Positions 11,535-24,279 of a DNA stretch of 64,000 nucleotides are shown here, in pieces. How positions within the stretch are numbered: the first letter of the stretch is position 1; each line of letters starts with the position of its first letter. The translations under genes were made by a program, and so were the position numbers. The notes beneath the pieces were generated by a model. It was given only the letters and a program-made list of their open reading frames with translations, did not search any database and was not told where the DNA came from. The DNA is from Nematostella vectensis (taxonomy: Eukaryota; Cnidaria; Anthozoa; Actiniaria; Edwardsiidae): the NCBI RefSeq assembly GCF_932526225.1, contig NC_064040.1, positions 12,624,856 through 12,688,855 on the forward strand. Direction: 5' to 3'.

Positions 11535-14500
11535 CCGTTTCACACGATTTTCAGCATTAGATTGTACACTATGTGTACAAGCATGTCAGTGCCTAAATCA
11601 TTACTATTTTGACATACCATAGCTGTATAATCTTGAAGATGGTCACAGTGAGGGAGACAAGTTCTTATTTTACCAGCATTAGGTGGACCAGGGTGCGTTG
11701 ATAAACTTTAGGGGTGAAATCATTACTATTTTGATATACATTAGCTTTATAATCTTGAGGATGGTCACAGTGAGGGAGGGAAAGTTCTCGTTTTACCAGT
11801 GTTATGTGGACCAGGGTGCGTTGATACACTTTATGGGCTAAATCATTACTATTTGGCAATCCATATGTAGCTGTATAAGCTTGATGATAGTCACAGTGAG
11901 AGAGGGAAAGTTCTTATTTCACCAGCGTTAGGTGGACCAGGGTGCATTTATACACTTTAGGGGCTAAAACACTACTATTTGACAAGCAATAGCTGTATAA
12001 TCTTTATGATGGTCACAGTGAGGGAGGAAAAGTTCTTATTTTACCAGCGTTAGGTGGGCCAGGGTGCATTGATACACTTTATGGGCTAAATCATTACTAT
12101 TTGACATGCATATTAGCTGTATAATCTTGGAGATGGTCTAGTGAGGGAGGGAAAGTTCTTATTTTACAAATGTTAGGTGGACCAGGGTGCGTTGATACAC
12201 TTTAAGGCTGAATCATTACTATTTGACAAGCCATAGCTGTATAATCATGATCATTGCCACAGGGAGGGAGGAAAAGTTCCCATTTTACCAGCATTAGATT
12301 GTACACTATGTGTACAAGCACGTCAGTGCCAAAATCATTACTATTTTGACATACCATAGCTGTATAATCTTGAAGATGGTAACAGTGAGGGAGGGAAAGT
12401 TCTTATTTTACCAGCGTTAGGTGGACCAGGGTGCGTTGATACACTTTAGGGGCTAAACCATTACTATTTTGACATACCTTAGCTGTATAATCTTAAGGAT
12501 GGTCTAGAGAGGGAGGGAAAGTTTTTATTTCACCACCGTTAGGTGGACCAGGGTTCGTTGATACACTATAATGGCTGAATCATTACTATTTGACAAGCCA
12601 TAGCTGTATAATCATGATGATTGCCACAGTGAGGGAGGAAAAGTTCCCATTTTACCAGCATTAGATTGTACACTATGTGTACAAGCACACCAGTGCCTAA
12701 ATCATTACTATTTTGACATACCATAGCTGTATAATCTTGAAGATGGTCACAGTGAGGGAAACAAGTTCTTTTTTTACCAGCGTTAGGTGGACCAGGGTGC
12801 GTTGATAAACTTTAGGGGTGAAATCATCACTATTTGGCAATCCATATGTAGCTGTATAAGCCTGATGATAGTCACAGTGAGAGAGGGAAAGTTCTTATTT
12901 TACCAGCGTTACGTGGACCAGGGTGCATTTATACACTTTAGGGGCTAAAACACTACTATTTGACAAGCAATAGCTGTATAATCTTGATGATGGTCACAGT
13001 GAGGGAGGGAAAGTTCTTATTTTACCAGCGTTAGGTGGACCAGGGTGCGTTGATACACTTTATGGGCTAAACCATTACTATTTGACAAGCCATATTAGCT
13101 GTATAATCTTAAGGATGGTCTAGAGAGGGAGGGAAAGTTCTTATTTTACCAGCGTTAGGTGGACCAGGGTGCGTTGATACACTGGCTGAATCATTACTAT
13201 TTGACAAGCCATAGCTGTATAATCATGATGATTGCCACAGTGAGGGAGGAAAAGTTCCCATTTTACCAGCATTAGATTGTACACTGTGTGTACAAGCACG
13301 TCAGTGCCAAAATCATTACTATTTTGACATACCATAGCTGTATAATCTTGAAGATGGTCACAGTGAGGGAGGGAAAGTTCTTATTTTACCAGCGTTAGGT
13401 GGACCAGGGTGCGTTGATACACTTTAGGGGCTAAACCATTACTATTTTGACATACCTTAGCTGTATAATCTTAAGGATGGTCTAGAGAGGTAGGGAAAGT
13501 TCTTATTTTACCAGCGTTAGGTGGACCAGGGTTCGTTGATACACTTTGATGGCTGAATCATTACTATTTGACAAGCCATAGCTGTATAATCATGATGAGT
13601 GCCACAGTGATGGAGAAAAAGTACCCATTTTACCAGCATTAGATTGTACACTATGTGTACAAGCATGTCAGTGCCTAAATCATTACTATTTTGACATACC
13701 ATAGCTGTATAATCTTGAAGATGGTCACAGTGAGGGAGACAAGTTCTTATTTTACCAGCGTTAGGTGGACCAGGGTGCGTTGATAAACTTTAGGGGTGAA
13801 ATCATTACTATTTTGATATACATTAGCTTTATAATCTTGAGGATGGTCACAGTGAGGGAGGGAAAGTTCTCATTTTACCAGTGTTAGGTGGACCAGGGTG
13901 CGTTGATACACTTTATGGGCTAAATCATTACTATTTGGCAATCCATATGTAGTTGTATAAGCTTGATGATAGTCACTGAGAGAGGGAAAGTTCTTATTTC
14001 ACCAGCGTTAGGTGGACCAGGGTGCATTTATACACTTTAGGGGCTAAAACACTACTATTTGACAAGCAATAGCTGTATAATCTTAATGATGGTCACAGTG
14101 AGGGAGGAAAAGATCTTATTTTACCAGCGTTAGGTGGGCGAGGGTGCGTTGATACACTTTATGGGCTAAACCATTACTATTTGACAAGCCATATTAGCTG
14201 TATAATCTTGGGGATGGTCTAGTGAGGGAGGGAAAGTTCTTATTTTAACCAGCGTTAGGTGGACCAGGGTGCATTGATACACTTTAATGGCTGAATTATT
14301 ACTATTTGACAAGCCATAGCTGTATAATCATGATGATTGCCACAGTGAGGGAGGAAAAGTTCCCATTTTACCAGAATTAGATTGTACACTATGTGTTCAA
14401 GCACGTCAGTGCCTAAATCATTACTATTTTGACATACCATAGCTGTATAATCTTGAAGATGGTCACAGTGAGGGAGGGAAAGTTCTTATTTTACCAGCGT

Positions 14501-17500
14501 TAGGTGGACCAGGGTGCGTTGATACACTTTAGGGGCTAAACCATTACTATTTTGACATACTTTAGCTGTATAATCTTGGGGATGGTCTAGTGAGGGAGGA
14601 AAAGTTCTTATTTTACAAGTGTTACGTGGACCAGGGTGCGTTGATACACTTTAATGGCTGAATCATTACTATTTGACAAGCCATAGCTGTATAATCATGA
14701 TGATTGCCACAGTGAGGGAGGAAAAGTTCCCATTTTACCAGCATTAGATTGTACACTATGTGTACAAGCACGCCAGTGCCTAAATCATTACTATTTTGAC
14801 ATACCATAGCTGTATAATCTTGAAGATGGTCACAGTGAGGGAGGGAAGTTCTTATTTTACCAGCGTTAGGTGGACCAGGGTGCGTTGATACACTTTATGG
14901 GCTAAATCATTACTATTTGGCAATCCATATGTAGCTGTATAAGCTTGATGATAGTCACAGTGAGAGAGGGAAAGTTTTTATTTTACCAGCGTTTTGTGGA
15001 CCAGGGTGCGTTTATACACTTTAGGGACTAAAGCACTACTATTTGACAAGCAATAGCTATATAATCTTGATAATTGTCACAGTAAGGGAGGGAAATTTTT
15101 TATTTTACCAGCGTTAGGTGGGCCAGGGTGCTTTGATACACTTTATGGGCTAAACCATTACTATTTGACAAGCCATAATTAGCTGTATAATCTTGATGAT
15201 AATCACAGTGATGGAGGGAAAGTTCCCATACCTTAGCTGTATAATCTTGATGATGGTCACAGTGAGGGAGGGAAAGTTCCGATTTTACCAGCGTTAGGTG
15301 GACCAGAGTATGTTGATACACTTTAGGGGCTAAATCATTACTATTTGGCAATCCATATGTAGCTGTATAAGCTTGATGATAGTCACAGTGAGAGAGGGAA
15401 AGTTCTTATTTCACCAGCTTTACGTGGACCAGGGTGCATTTATACACTTTAGGGGCTAAACCATTACTATTTTGACATACTTTAGCTGTATAATCTTGGG
15501 GATGGTCTAGTGAGGGAGGAAAAGTTCTTATTTTACAAGTGTTAGGTGGACCAGGGTGCGTTGATACACTATAATGGCTGAATCATTACTATTTGACAAG
15601 CCATAGCTGTATAATCATGATGATTGCCACAGTGAGGGAGGAAAAGTTCCCATTTTACCATCATTAGATTGTACACTATGTGTACAAGCACGTCAGTGCC
15701 TAAATCATTACTATTTTGACATACCATAGCTGTATAATCTTGATGATGGTCACAGTGAGGGAGGGAAGTTTTTATTTTACCAGCGTTAGGTGGACCAGGG
15801 TGCGTTGATAAACTTAAGGGTTGAAATCATTACTATTTTGACATACATTAGCTTTATAATCTTGAGGATGGTCACAGTGAGGGAGGGAAAGTTCTCATTT
15901 TACCAGTGTTAGGTGGACCAGGGTGCGTTGATACACTTTGATGGCTGAATCATTACTATTTGACAAGCCATAGCTGTATAATCATGATGATTGCCACAGT
16001 GAGGGAGGAAAAGTTCCCATTTTACCAGCATTAGATTGTACACTATGTGTACAAGCACGCCAGTGCCTAAATCATTACTATTTTGACATACCATAGCTGT
16101 ATAATCTTGAAGATGGTTACAGTGAGGGAGGGAAAGTTCTCATTTTACCAGCGTTAGGTGGACCAGGGTGCGTTGATACACTTTATGGGCTAAATCATTA
16201 CTATTTGGCAATCCATATGTAGCTGTATAAGCTTGATGATAGTCACAGTGAGAGAGGGAAAGTTCTTATTTTACCAGCGTAACGTGGACCAGGGTGCGTT
16301 TATACACTTTAGGGGTTAAAGCACTACTATTTGACAAGCAATAGCTATATAATCTTGATAATTGTCACAGTAAGGGAGGGAAAGTTTTTATTTTACCAGC
16401 GTTAGGTGGGCCAGGGTGCGTTGATACACATTATGGGCTAAACCATTACTATTTGACAAGCCATATTAGCTGTACAATCTTGGGGATGGTCTAGTGAGGG
16501 AGGGAAAGTTCTTATTTTACCAGCGTTAGGTGGACCAGGGTGCGTTGATACACTTTAGGGGCTAAAACACTACTATTTGACAAGCAATAGCTGTATAATC
16601 TTGATGATGGTCACAGTGAGGGAGGAAAAGTTCTTATTTTACCAGCGTTAGGTGGGCCAGGGTGCGTTGATACACTTTATGGGCTAAACCATTACTATTT
16701 GACAAGCCATATTAGCTGTATAATCTTGGGGATGGTCTAGTGAGGTAGGGAAAGTTCTTATTTTACAAGTGTTACGTGGACCAGGGTGCGTTGATACACT
16801 TTGATGGCTGAATCATTACTATTTGACAAGCCATAGCTGTATAATCATGATGATTGCCACAGTGAGGGAGGAAAAGTTCCCATTTTACCAGCATTAGATT
16901 GTACACTATGTGTACAAGCACGCCAGTGCCTAAATCATTACTATTTTGACATACCATAGCTGTATAATCTTGAAGATGTTTACAGTGAGGGAGGGAAAGT
17001 TCTCATTTTACCAGCGTTAGGTGGACCAGGGTGCGTTGATACACTTTATGGGCTAAATCATTACTATTTGGCAATCCATATGTAGCTGTATAAGCTTGAT
17101 GATGGTCACAGTGAGAGAGGGAAAGTTCTTATTTTACCAGCGTTACGTGGACCAGGGTGCGTTTATACACTTTAAGGAGTTAAAGCACTACTATTTGACA
17201 AGCAATAGCTATATAATCTTGATAATTGTCACAGTAAGGGAGGGAAAGTTTTTATTTTACCAGCGTTAGGTGGGCCAGGGTGCGTTGATACACTTTATGG
17301 GCTAAACCATTACTATTTGACAAGCCATATTAGCTGTATAATCTTGGGGATGGTCTAGTGAGGGAGGAAAAGTTCTTATTTTACAAGTGTTACGTGGACC
17401 AGGGTGCGTTGATACACTTTAATGGCTGAATCATTACTATTTGACAAGCCATAGCTGTATAATCATGATGATTGCCACAGTGAGGGAGGAAAAGTTCTCA

Positions 17501-19950
17501 TTTTACCAGCATTAGATTGTACACTATGTGTACAAGCACGCCAGTGCCTAAATCATTACTATTTTGACATACCATAGCTGTATAATCTTGAAGATGTTTA
17601 CAGTGAGGGAGGGAAAGTTCTCATTTTACCAGCGTTAGGTGGACCAGGGTGCGTTGATACACTTTATGGGCTAAATCATTACTATTTGGCAATCCATATG
17701 TAGCTGTATAAGCTTGATGATAGTCACAGTGAGAGAGGGAAAGTTCTTATTTTACCAGCGTTACGTGGACCAGGGTGCGTTTATACACTTTAGGGGTTAA
17801 AGCACTACTATTTGACAAGCAATAGCTATATAATCTTGATAATTGTCACAGTAAGGGAGGGAAAGTTTTTATTTTACCAGCGTTAGGTGGGCCAGGGTGC
17901 GTTGATACACTTTATGGGCTAAACCATTACTATTTGACAAGCCATATTAGCTGTATAATCTTGGGGATGGTCTAGTGAGGGAGGGAAAGTTCTTATTTTA
18001 CCAGCGTTAGGTGGACCAGGGTGCGTTGATACACTTTAGGGGCTAAAACACTACTATTTGACAAGCAATAGCTGTATAATCTTGATGATGGTCACAGTGA
18101 GGGAGGAAAAGTTCTTATTTTACCAGCGTTAGGTGGGCCAGGGTGCGTTGATACACTTTATGGGCTAAACCATTACTATTTGACAAGCCATATTAGCTGT
18201 ATAATCTTGGGGATGGTCTAGTGAGGGAGGGAAAGTTCTTATTTTACCACCGTTAGGTGGACCAGGGTGCGTTGATACACTTAAATGGCTGAATCATTAC
18301 TATTTGACAAGCCATAGCTGTATAATCTTGAAGATGGTCACAGTGAGGGAGGGAAAGTTCTTATTTTACCAGCGTTAGGTGGACCAGGGTGCGTTGATAC
18401 ACTTTATGGGCTAAATCATTACTATTTGGCAATTCATATGTAGCTGTATAAGCTTGATGATAGTCACAGTGAGAGAGGGAAAGTTCTTATTTTACCAGCG
18501 TTACGTGGACCAGGGTTCTTTTATACACTTAAGGGGCTAAAGCACTACTATTTGACAAGCAATAGCTATATAATCTTGATGATTGTCACAGTAAGGGAGG
18601 GAAAGTTTTTATTTTACCAGCGTTAGGTGGGCCAGGGTGCGTTGATAAACTTTAGGGGTGAAATCATTACTATTTTGATATACATTAGCTTTATAATCTT
18701 GAGGATGGTCACAGTGAGAGAGGGAAAGTTCTCATTTTACCAGTGTTAGGTGGACCAGGGTGCGTTGATACACTTTATGGGCTAAATCATTACTGTTTGG
18801 CAATCCATATGTAGCTGTATAAGCTTGATGATAGTCACAGTAAGAGAGGGAAAGTTATTATCTTACCAGCGTTACGTGGACCAGGGTGCGTTTATACACT
18901 TAAGGGGCTAAAGCACTACTATTTGACAAGCAATAGCTGTATAATCTTAATGATGGTCACAGTGAGGGAGGAAAAGTTCTTATTTTACCAGCGTTAGGTG
19001 GGCCAGGGTGCGTTGATACACTTTATGGGCTAAACCATTACTATTTGACAAGCCATATTAGCTGTATAATCTTGGGGATGGTCTAGTGAGGGAGGGAAAG
19101 TTCTTATTTTACAAGTGTTAGGTGGACCAGGGTGCGTTGATACACTTTAATGGCTGAATCATTAGTATTTGACAAGCCATAGCTGTATAATCATGATGAT
19201 TGCCACAGTGAGGGAGGAAAAGTTCCCATTTTACCAGCATTAGATTGTACACTATGTGTACAAGCACGTCAGTGCCTAAATCATTACTATTTTGACATAC
19301 CATAGCTGTATAATCTTGAAGATGGTCACAGTGAGGGAGGGAAAGTTCTTATTTTACCAGCGTTAGGTGGACCAGGGTGCGTTGATACACTTTATGGGCT
19401 AAACCATTACTATTTGACAAGCCATATTAGCTGTATAATCTTGGGGATGGTCTAGTGAAGGAGGGAAAGTTCTTATTTTACAAGTGTTACGTGGACCAGG
19501 GTGCGTTGATACACTTTAATGGCTAAATCATTAGTATTTGTCAATCCATAGCTGTATAATCTTGATGATAGCCACAATGAGGGAGGGAAAGTCCCCATTC
19601 TACCAGCGTTAGGTGGACCAGTGTGCGTAATGCTCTTTGGGGGCTAAATGATTACTATTTGACATGCTATAGCTGTATAATCTTGAGGATGGTCACAGTG
19701 AGGGAGGGAAAGTCCCCATTCTACCAGCGTTAGGTGGACCAGTGTGCGTAATGCTCTTTGGGGGCTAAATGATTACTATTTGACAATCCATAGCTGTATA
19801 ATCTTGATGATGGTCACAGTGAGAGGGGGAAAGTTTACTTTACCAATGTTAGGTGGACCAGGGTGTGTTGATGCACTTTAGGGGTTAAATCATTACTATT
19901 TGGCAATCCATAGCCGTATAATCTTGGTGATGGTGCCAATAAGGAAGGGG
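11535..19950. repeat. 122-bp satellite array, about 68 units, with higher-order structure
   Basis: Unit of about 122 bp with hallmarks TTACCAGCGTTAGGTGGACC, GCGTTGATACACTTTA, TCATTACTATTTGACA and AGCTGTATAATCTTGA. Several subtypes alternate; the TAGATTGTACACTATGTGTA subtype recurs at multiples of the unit (367, 738, 863 bp), which marks higher-order repeats. The repeated 61-residue minus-strand frames are by-products. Confidence 0.95.
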
Positions 19951-20915
19951 TATTATAACAATATAGTTGATGTTCGCGGGCGTAAATATATTTTGGGCCC
20001 GACTCGAGCTCATTTTAGCCCGAGCGCAGCGAGCAACATTACTATTATTATAACTTTGGCGAGCATTAAGCGCAAAAACAAAAACAAAAATATATACGGA
20101 AAACGAGTATGACTCGCGTGATATTTATTCATTGAAAGATGTTATACAATAATTAATAAATACAGCTTCAATTCACTTTACAAACGTTGCTAAATATACA
20201 CGTGTTTAAGGTTATTTTTGTAAACGAAACAACTGTTTCAAAATATAGAAAGTTTAATGGGTTGCCACTTGTAGGAATTAAAATTTATTGTGCAATTGGA
20301 AAAGTGACAATTTGGCATGACAGCCTGTGCAGAAGTATAATTCGGTCGAGGATGAAAAACTTACATTCACTTCCCCGCCTGCCCTAGATAAACTGCCTTG
20401 TTTGCAATCATTACTGTTTTCCATCTCAATGGTTTCACTAGAAGCAAAAGGCACTCGGCGAGAGGTCCTTCTTCTCTTTTGTTTTGACTTCAGCATAGAA
20501 ACGTAAAGAAGCGTAAAATGACTCCAAGATCCGAGAAGCTGATACTGTGAAAATCACATTCAACACTTCGCTTCGTGCACCACTCGGTGAACTTTTTCAT
20601 CGCCCAGGATGTTTGTTTTTTAGTATTTTTGGGGACAGAATCTTCTTCCATTTTTTTAAGCTCCATTTTTTTAAATCGTGTTCAGCCATGTTTTCCTGTT
20701 TGTTTTTTGGTAGTTGTCAACACAACCAAACACGGCAAGCGATGCGACGAGCGGTTTGAATGAAACGCGGGAATTCCTGCTTCCTTCTGATTGGCTCGCT
20801 GCAATTTCCTCGCCCTCTCATTGGCTTAGAGCAGCGGGCTTAAATATATTAGAGCCCGCCAAAACGTTCATTAGAGCCCGTATAATACGCCACAATGCTC
20901 GCCAAAGTTATAATT
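19951..20915. mobile_element. Non-autonomous DNA element inserted in the satellite
   Basis: Satellite sequence resumes at 20916, so about 965 bp are inserted. Ends share ATTATAAC; exact 21-bp inverted repeats lie at 20047-20067 and 20894-20914. A 72-residue minus-strand frame (20278-20496) resembles nothing I know. Confidence 0.65.
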
Positions 20916-21060
20916 CTCATTTTACCAGCGTTCTTGATAATGGTCACAGCAAAGAAGGGGAATTTCCCATTTTACCAGGGTTAGGTGGACTGGGATGTTT
21001 TGATTCTCCTTAAAGGCTAAATCACTTTAGGGGTTAAATCAATAGTTGTATAATCATTTT
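20916..21060. repeat. Degenerate satellite unit right of the insertion
   Basis: Recognisable TTTTACCAG, TTAGGTGGAC and TTGTATAATC pieces of the 122-bp unit. Confidence 0.7.
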
Positions 21061-22214
21061 CATTAACATAACATTGCTTTGATTGTGGACTGCGATGTTT
21101 CGAGTCTTAAGTTTTTTGTCAGGTTCACTGCTATTTCAAATATAGATTTATTTATATAAAAGTAAATAGCATTTGTCAAACTATTTGTAAACATCTTTGA
21201 TCGCAATGGCCGTAGATAAAAAGTTCCTGTTTTGAAATGTTAGTAATCTATGCTATGAGAATTGAGATAGACGTAATGTCGATTCATGACTTGTGTTATT
21301 TTTTGTTTTTTCCACAGCAATTATCGTCCCCAAGAAAGTGGAAGTGTTAGGAGTCTTATTCTACAGTCATTAGTGCAAGTGTCGAAGATTGTTATGAGTC
21401 TGAAATAGATATCATTTGCCAATAGTTTAGCATATTTTGATATTCATTAGAGATAATATTTTTTAATAATATCTCAGCCACAGTGGAATCCCTTCTTTTA
21501 CTTCAGACTTCAATAAAAACAAATCGAGCTGGCAGATTTGCGTGCAATTTCACAAATAATGTTAAATTTAGTTGCTTTCGATATTTGGAAAGTTTTAGCG
21601 AATTCGGCGGAACCAAAATTAAAAAGCAACAAAGAGAAATGTTTACAGAGAAATGTTTACAGTACCTCAGTTTTGGTTCCGACGAATTAGCTATGACTTC
21701 CCAAATATCTTGGGCTACTTAATCAGACAGTAATTCTGAAGTTTCGCGCAAAACTTACAGCTGGATATTTTGTTAGGGAAGTAACTAAAACACTGGTCTG
21801 ATAACGATGCATATGCATTAATTCTCACTTTTTCCCCAGTTAGTCGAAAGTAATCGAAATGTAGTTTTGATAGCTTTTTGCATTTTGAGGCTACAAAGAC
21901 AATTGAAATAAAGAATCTGACTAGCGTCAATGCATGAAAATGTTGCTCCAGTTTGCGCGATGTGTTTATGCGTGACTGTTGATAAGTATTTATTAATTAA
22001 ACGCTTTAAAACTGTAAATATACGCATTATTATTTATATTATATGTACAATAAAGGTGGAACAAAGGTGAAAAACCACGACAGATGACGGCCAGTTGTTA
22101 AATATATATAAATATATTACACATATATTAAAACGCTTTTATTTCTGTGCGTTTTGGACTTACCCCCACAATGGGTTGTTTCAGTCGCTCCCCCGTCTGT
22201 TCTAATAGCGAAGT
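21061..22214. other. Intergenic, nothing recognised
   Basis: AT-rich sequence with only short, unsupported open frames. Confidence 0.5.
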
Positions 22215-22710
22215 AATAGATTGCACTCTTATTAGTTTTAACCCGAGTTACACGGACCAAAAAGCTGCAAAAAGGCAAAAATTTTACGCGTGGAAAACAA
22301 AATCCCAGTCCCAGCCTTCAAAACTGCCTAAAATCCGTCGAACAAAGGTTTCTCACGGCCTGAATTCTCAAAGAAATAGATTGCTCTCTTATTGGATTAA
22401 AACCGAGTTGCGCGGACCAAAAAGCTTTTAGAGGCAAAAATAAAACACGAGTGCAAATAAAATCCCAGTTACCAACCTGAACGACTGTCAAATAACTGTC
22501 TGAAATCCGTCGAAAAGAGGTTGCTCACACTTAATTGTCAAAGAAATAGATTGCACTCTTATTGGTTTAAAACCGAGTTACGCGGACCAGAAAGCTCCTT
22601 AATAGCAAAAATAAAACACGAGTGAAAATAAAATTCCAGCCGATAGCCTGAACGATTGTCCAATAACTGTTTGAAATCCGTCGTAAAAAAGGCTGCTCAC
22701 CCTTAGGTTG
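22215..22710. repeat. About 165-bp tandem repeat, three copies
   Basis: Copies begin with AATAGATTGC near 22215, 22374 and 22545; each contains a CCGAGTTACGCGGACC-like motif and a conserved AAATCCGTCG. Confidence 0.85.
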
Positions 22711-22960
22711 GAGAAATATTCATAAAAATATACAAAGTTGCAGAAACCGGCATTAGGCGGACCAGCCTCCTCCCCCTCACTCCACAGGTTTAGACCGAGT
22801 TACAAGGACCACCTTAAAAACACTTAATAATAGCAGTTAAGTGTGTTTTGCGATGTTTGCAGCAAAAAACATTAGGCGGACCGAATTTTGGTCCGCGTAA
22901 CTCGGTGGCCCGTGTAACGCGGTATAAAAACAGGTTTCGGTCCGCGCAACTCGGTGTTTT

Positions 22961-23378
<418 letters not shown>

Positions 23379-23996
23379 TAAATGAACTTTCCCTTATCAT
23401 AGCAAAAAAAATGCTAAAATCCCGGATGTGTAGGCAAAACAAAACTGACAGAAAGAAAGGATAATCATTCGAAATCATGCAGCTAAAAAGAGTTAAATTA
23501 AGCTATAGAAATGATGTCAAATTACACCTGCATTATTGAAGTTTTTTATGTTGAAAAAGTCTGGTTTCGTTGACGATTCCAGGGTAAGCCCTTTCTTGCA
23601 TTTGTCCAAGTACCTTATATGATTTCCCGATAACTGTAACCACTGGTCAGCTGGTGGCTAGGTTTACCTTGGAGTTTTCTTGAGGGATGTCCTCCCATTT
23701 TTTAGCCATTACAGAATATGTAGCAAGTATGTGAACGTTTTTTGGTTTCTGTTTCTTTCTTTGATGAATGGCTCCGATCTTTATCGAAAAATCAGTTACG
23801 GAGACACTTTCGATTCTGTGTGTAATCGACTTTCATGTCATGCTAAACACTGTTGGCCTCATTGGTGAGTATGTTAAGAGCAATGAATTGATCACGTGTC
23901 CACACAATCTTGCATGACGAGATTAATCACCCTTGTTCGATATAGCGTGAACCACAACAGAGAAATGTCAGCTCTCGCAAAGAGCAAACCAGCGCA

Positions 23997-24279
23997 ATGA
24001 GTACGTTTGGGGTTGTCAAAAACCCGGCGTACAGTCCAAGTCCGAGCACAGTCCGCAGGGACCCTTTGGTAAGAGCGGCCGAGAAGGTCCTGGAGGAGAA
24101 TCGGCATGGACACAGGAATCCTACGGAGTCCCAAAGCAGCCTACTGGGTCAGGCTTCTGGCCGGGGCCTTCTGTGGTGCTTTGTGGGGTTCGCGACGTTA
24201 GCAGCGGTGACGGCACTTGTGCTGGAACTTCTTATGATTTTTAGTATTTTAGGACCCGGATGTACATGTACAGAGCAAG
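23997..24279 (+). CDS. Gene B exon 1: NPAY tail and transmembrane helix
   Basis: ATG at 23997; 94 full codons plus one base, donor GTAAAT. The tail has KNPAY, basic and acidic helix-like stretch VRAAEKVLEEN, then the helix LLWCFVGFATLAAVTALVLE. No signal peptide precedes it, so type II orientation (N terminus inside) is inferred. Confidence 0.85.

Noticed and set aside
13141-19303. Repeated 61-64 residue minus-strand frames
   Set aside because: They recur because one satellite subtype recurs. No start context, domain or conservation beyond DNA.
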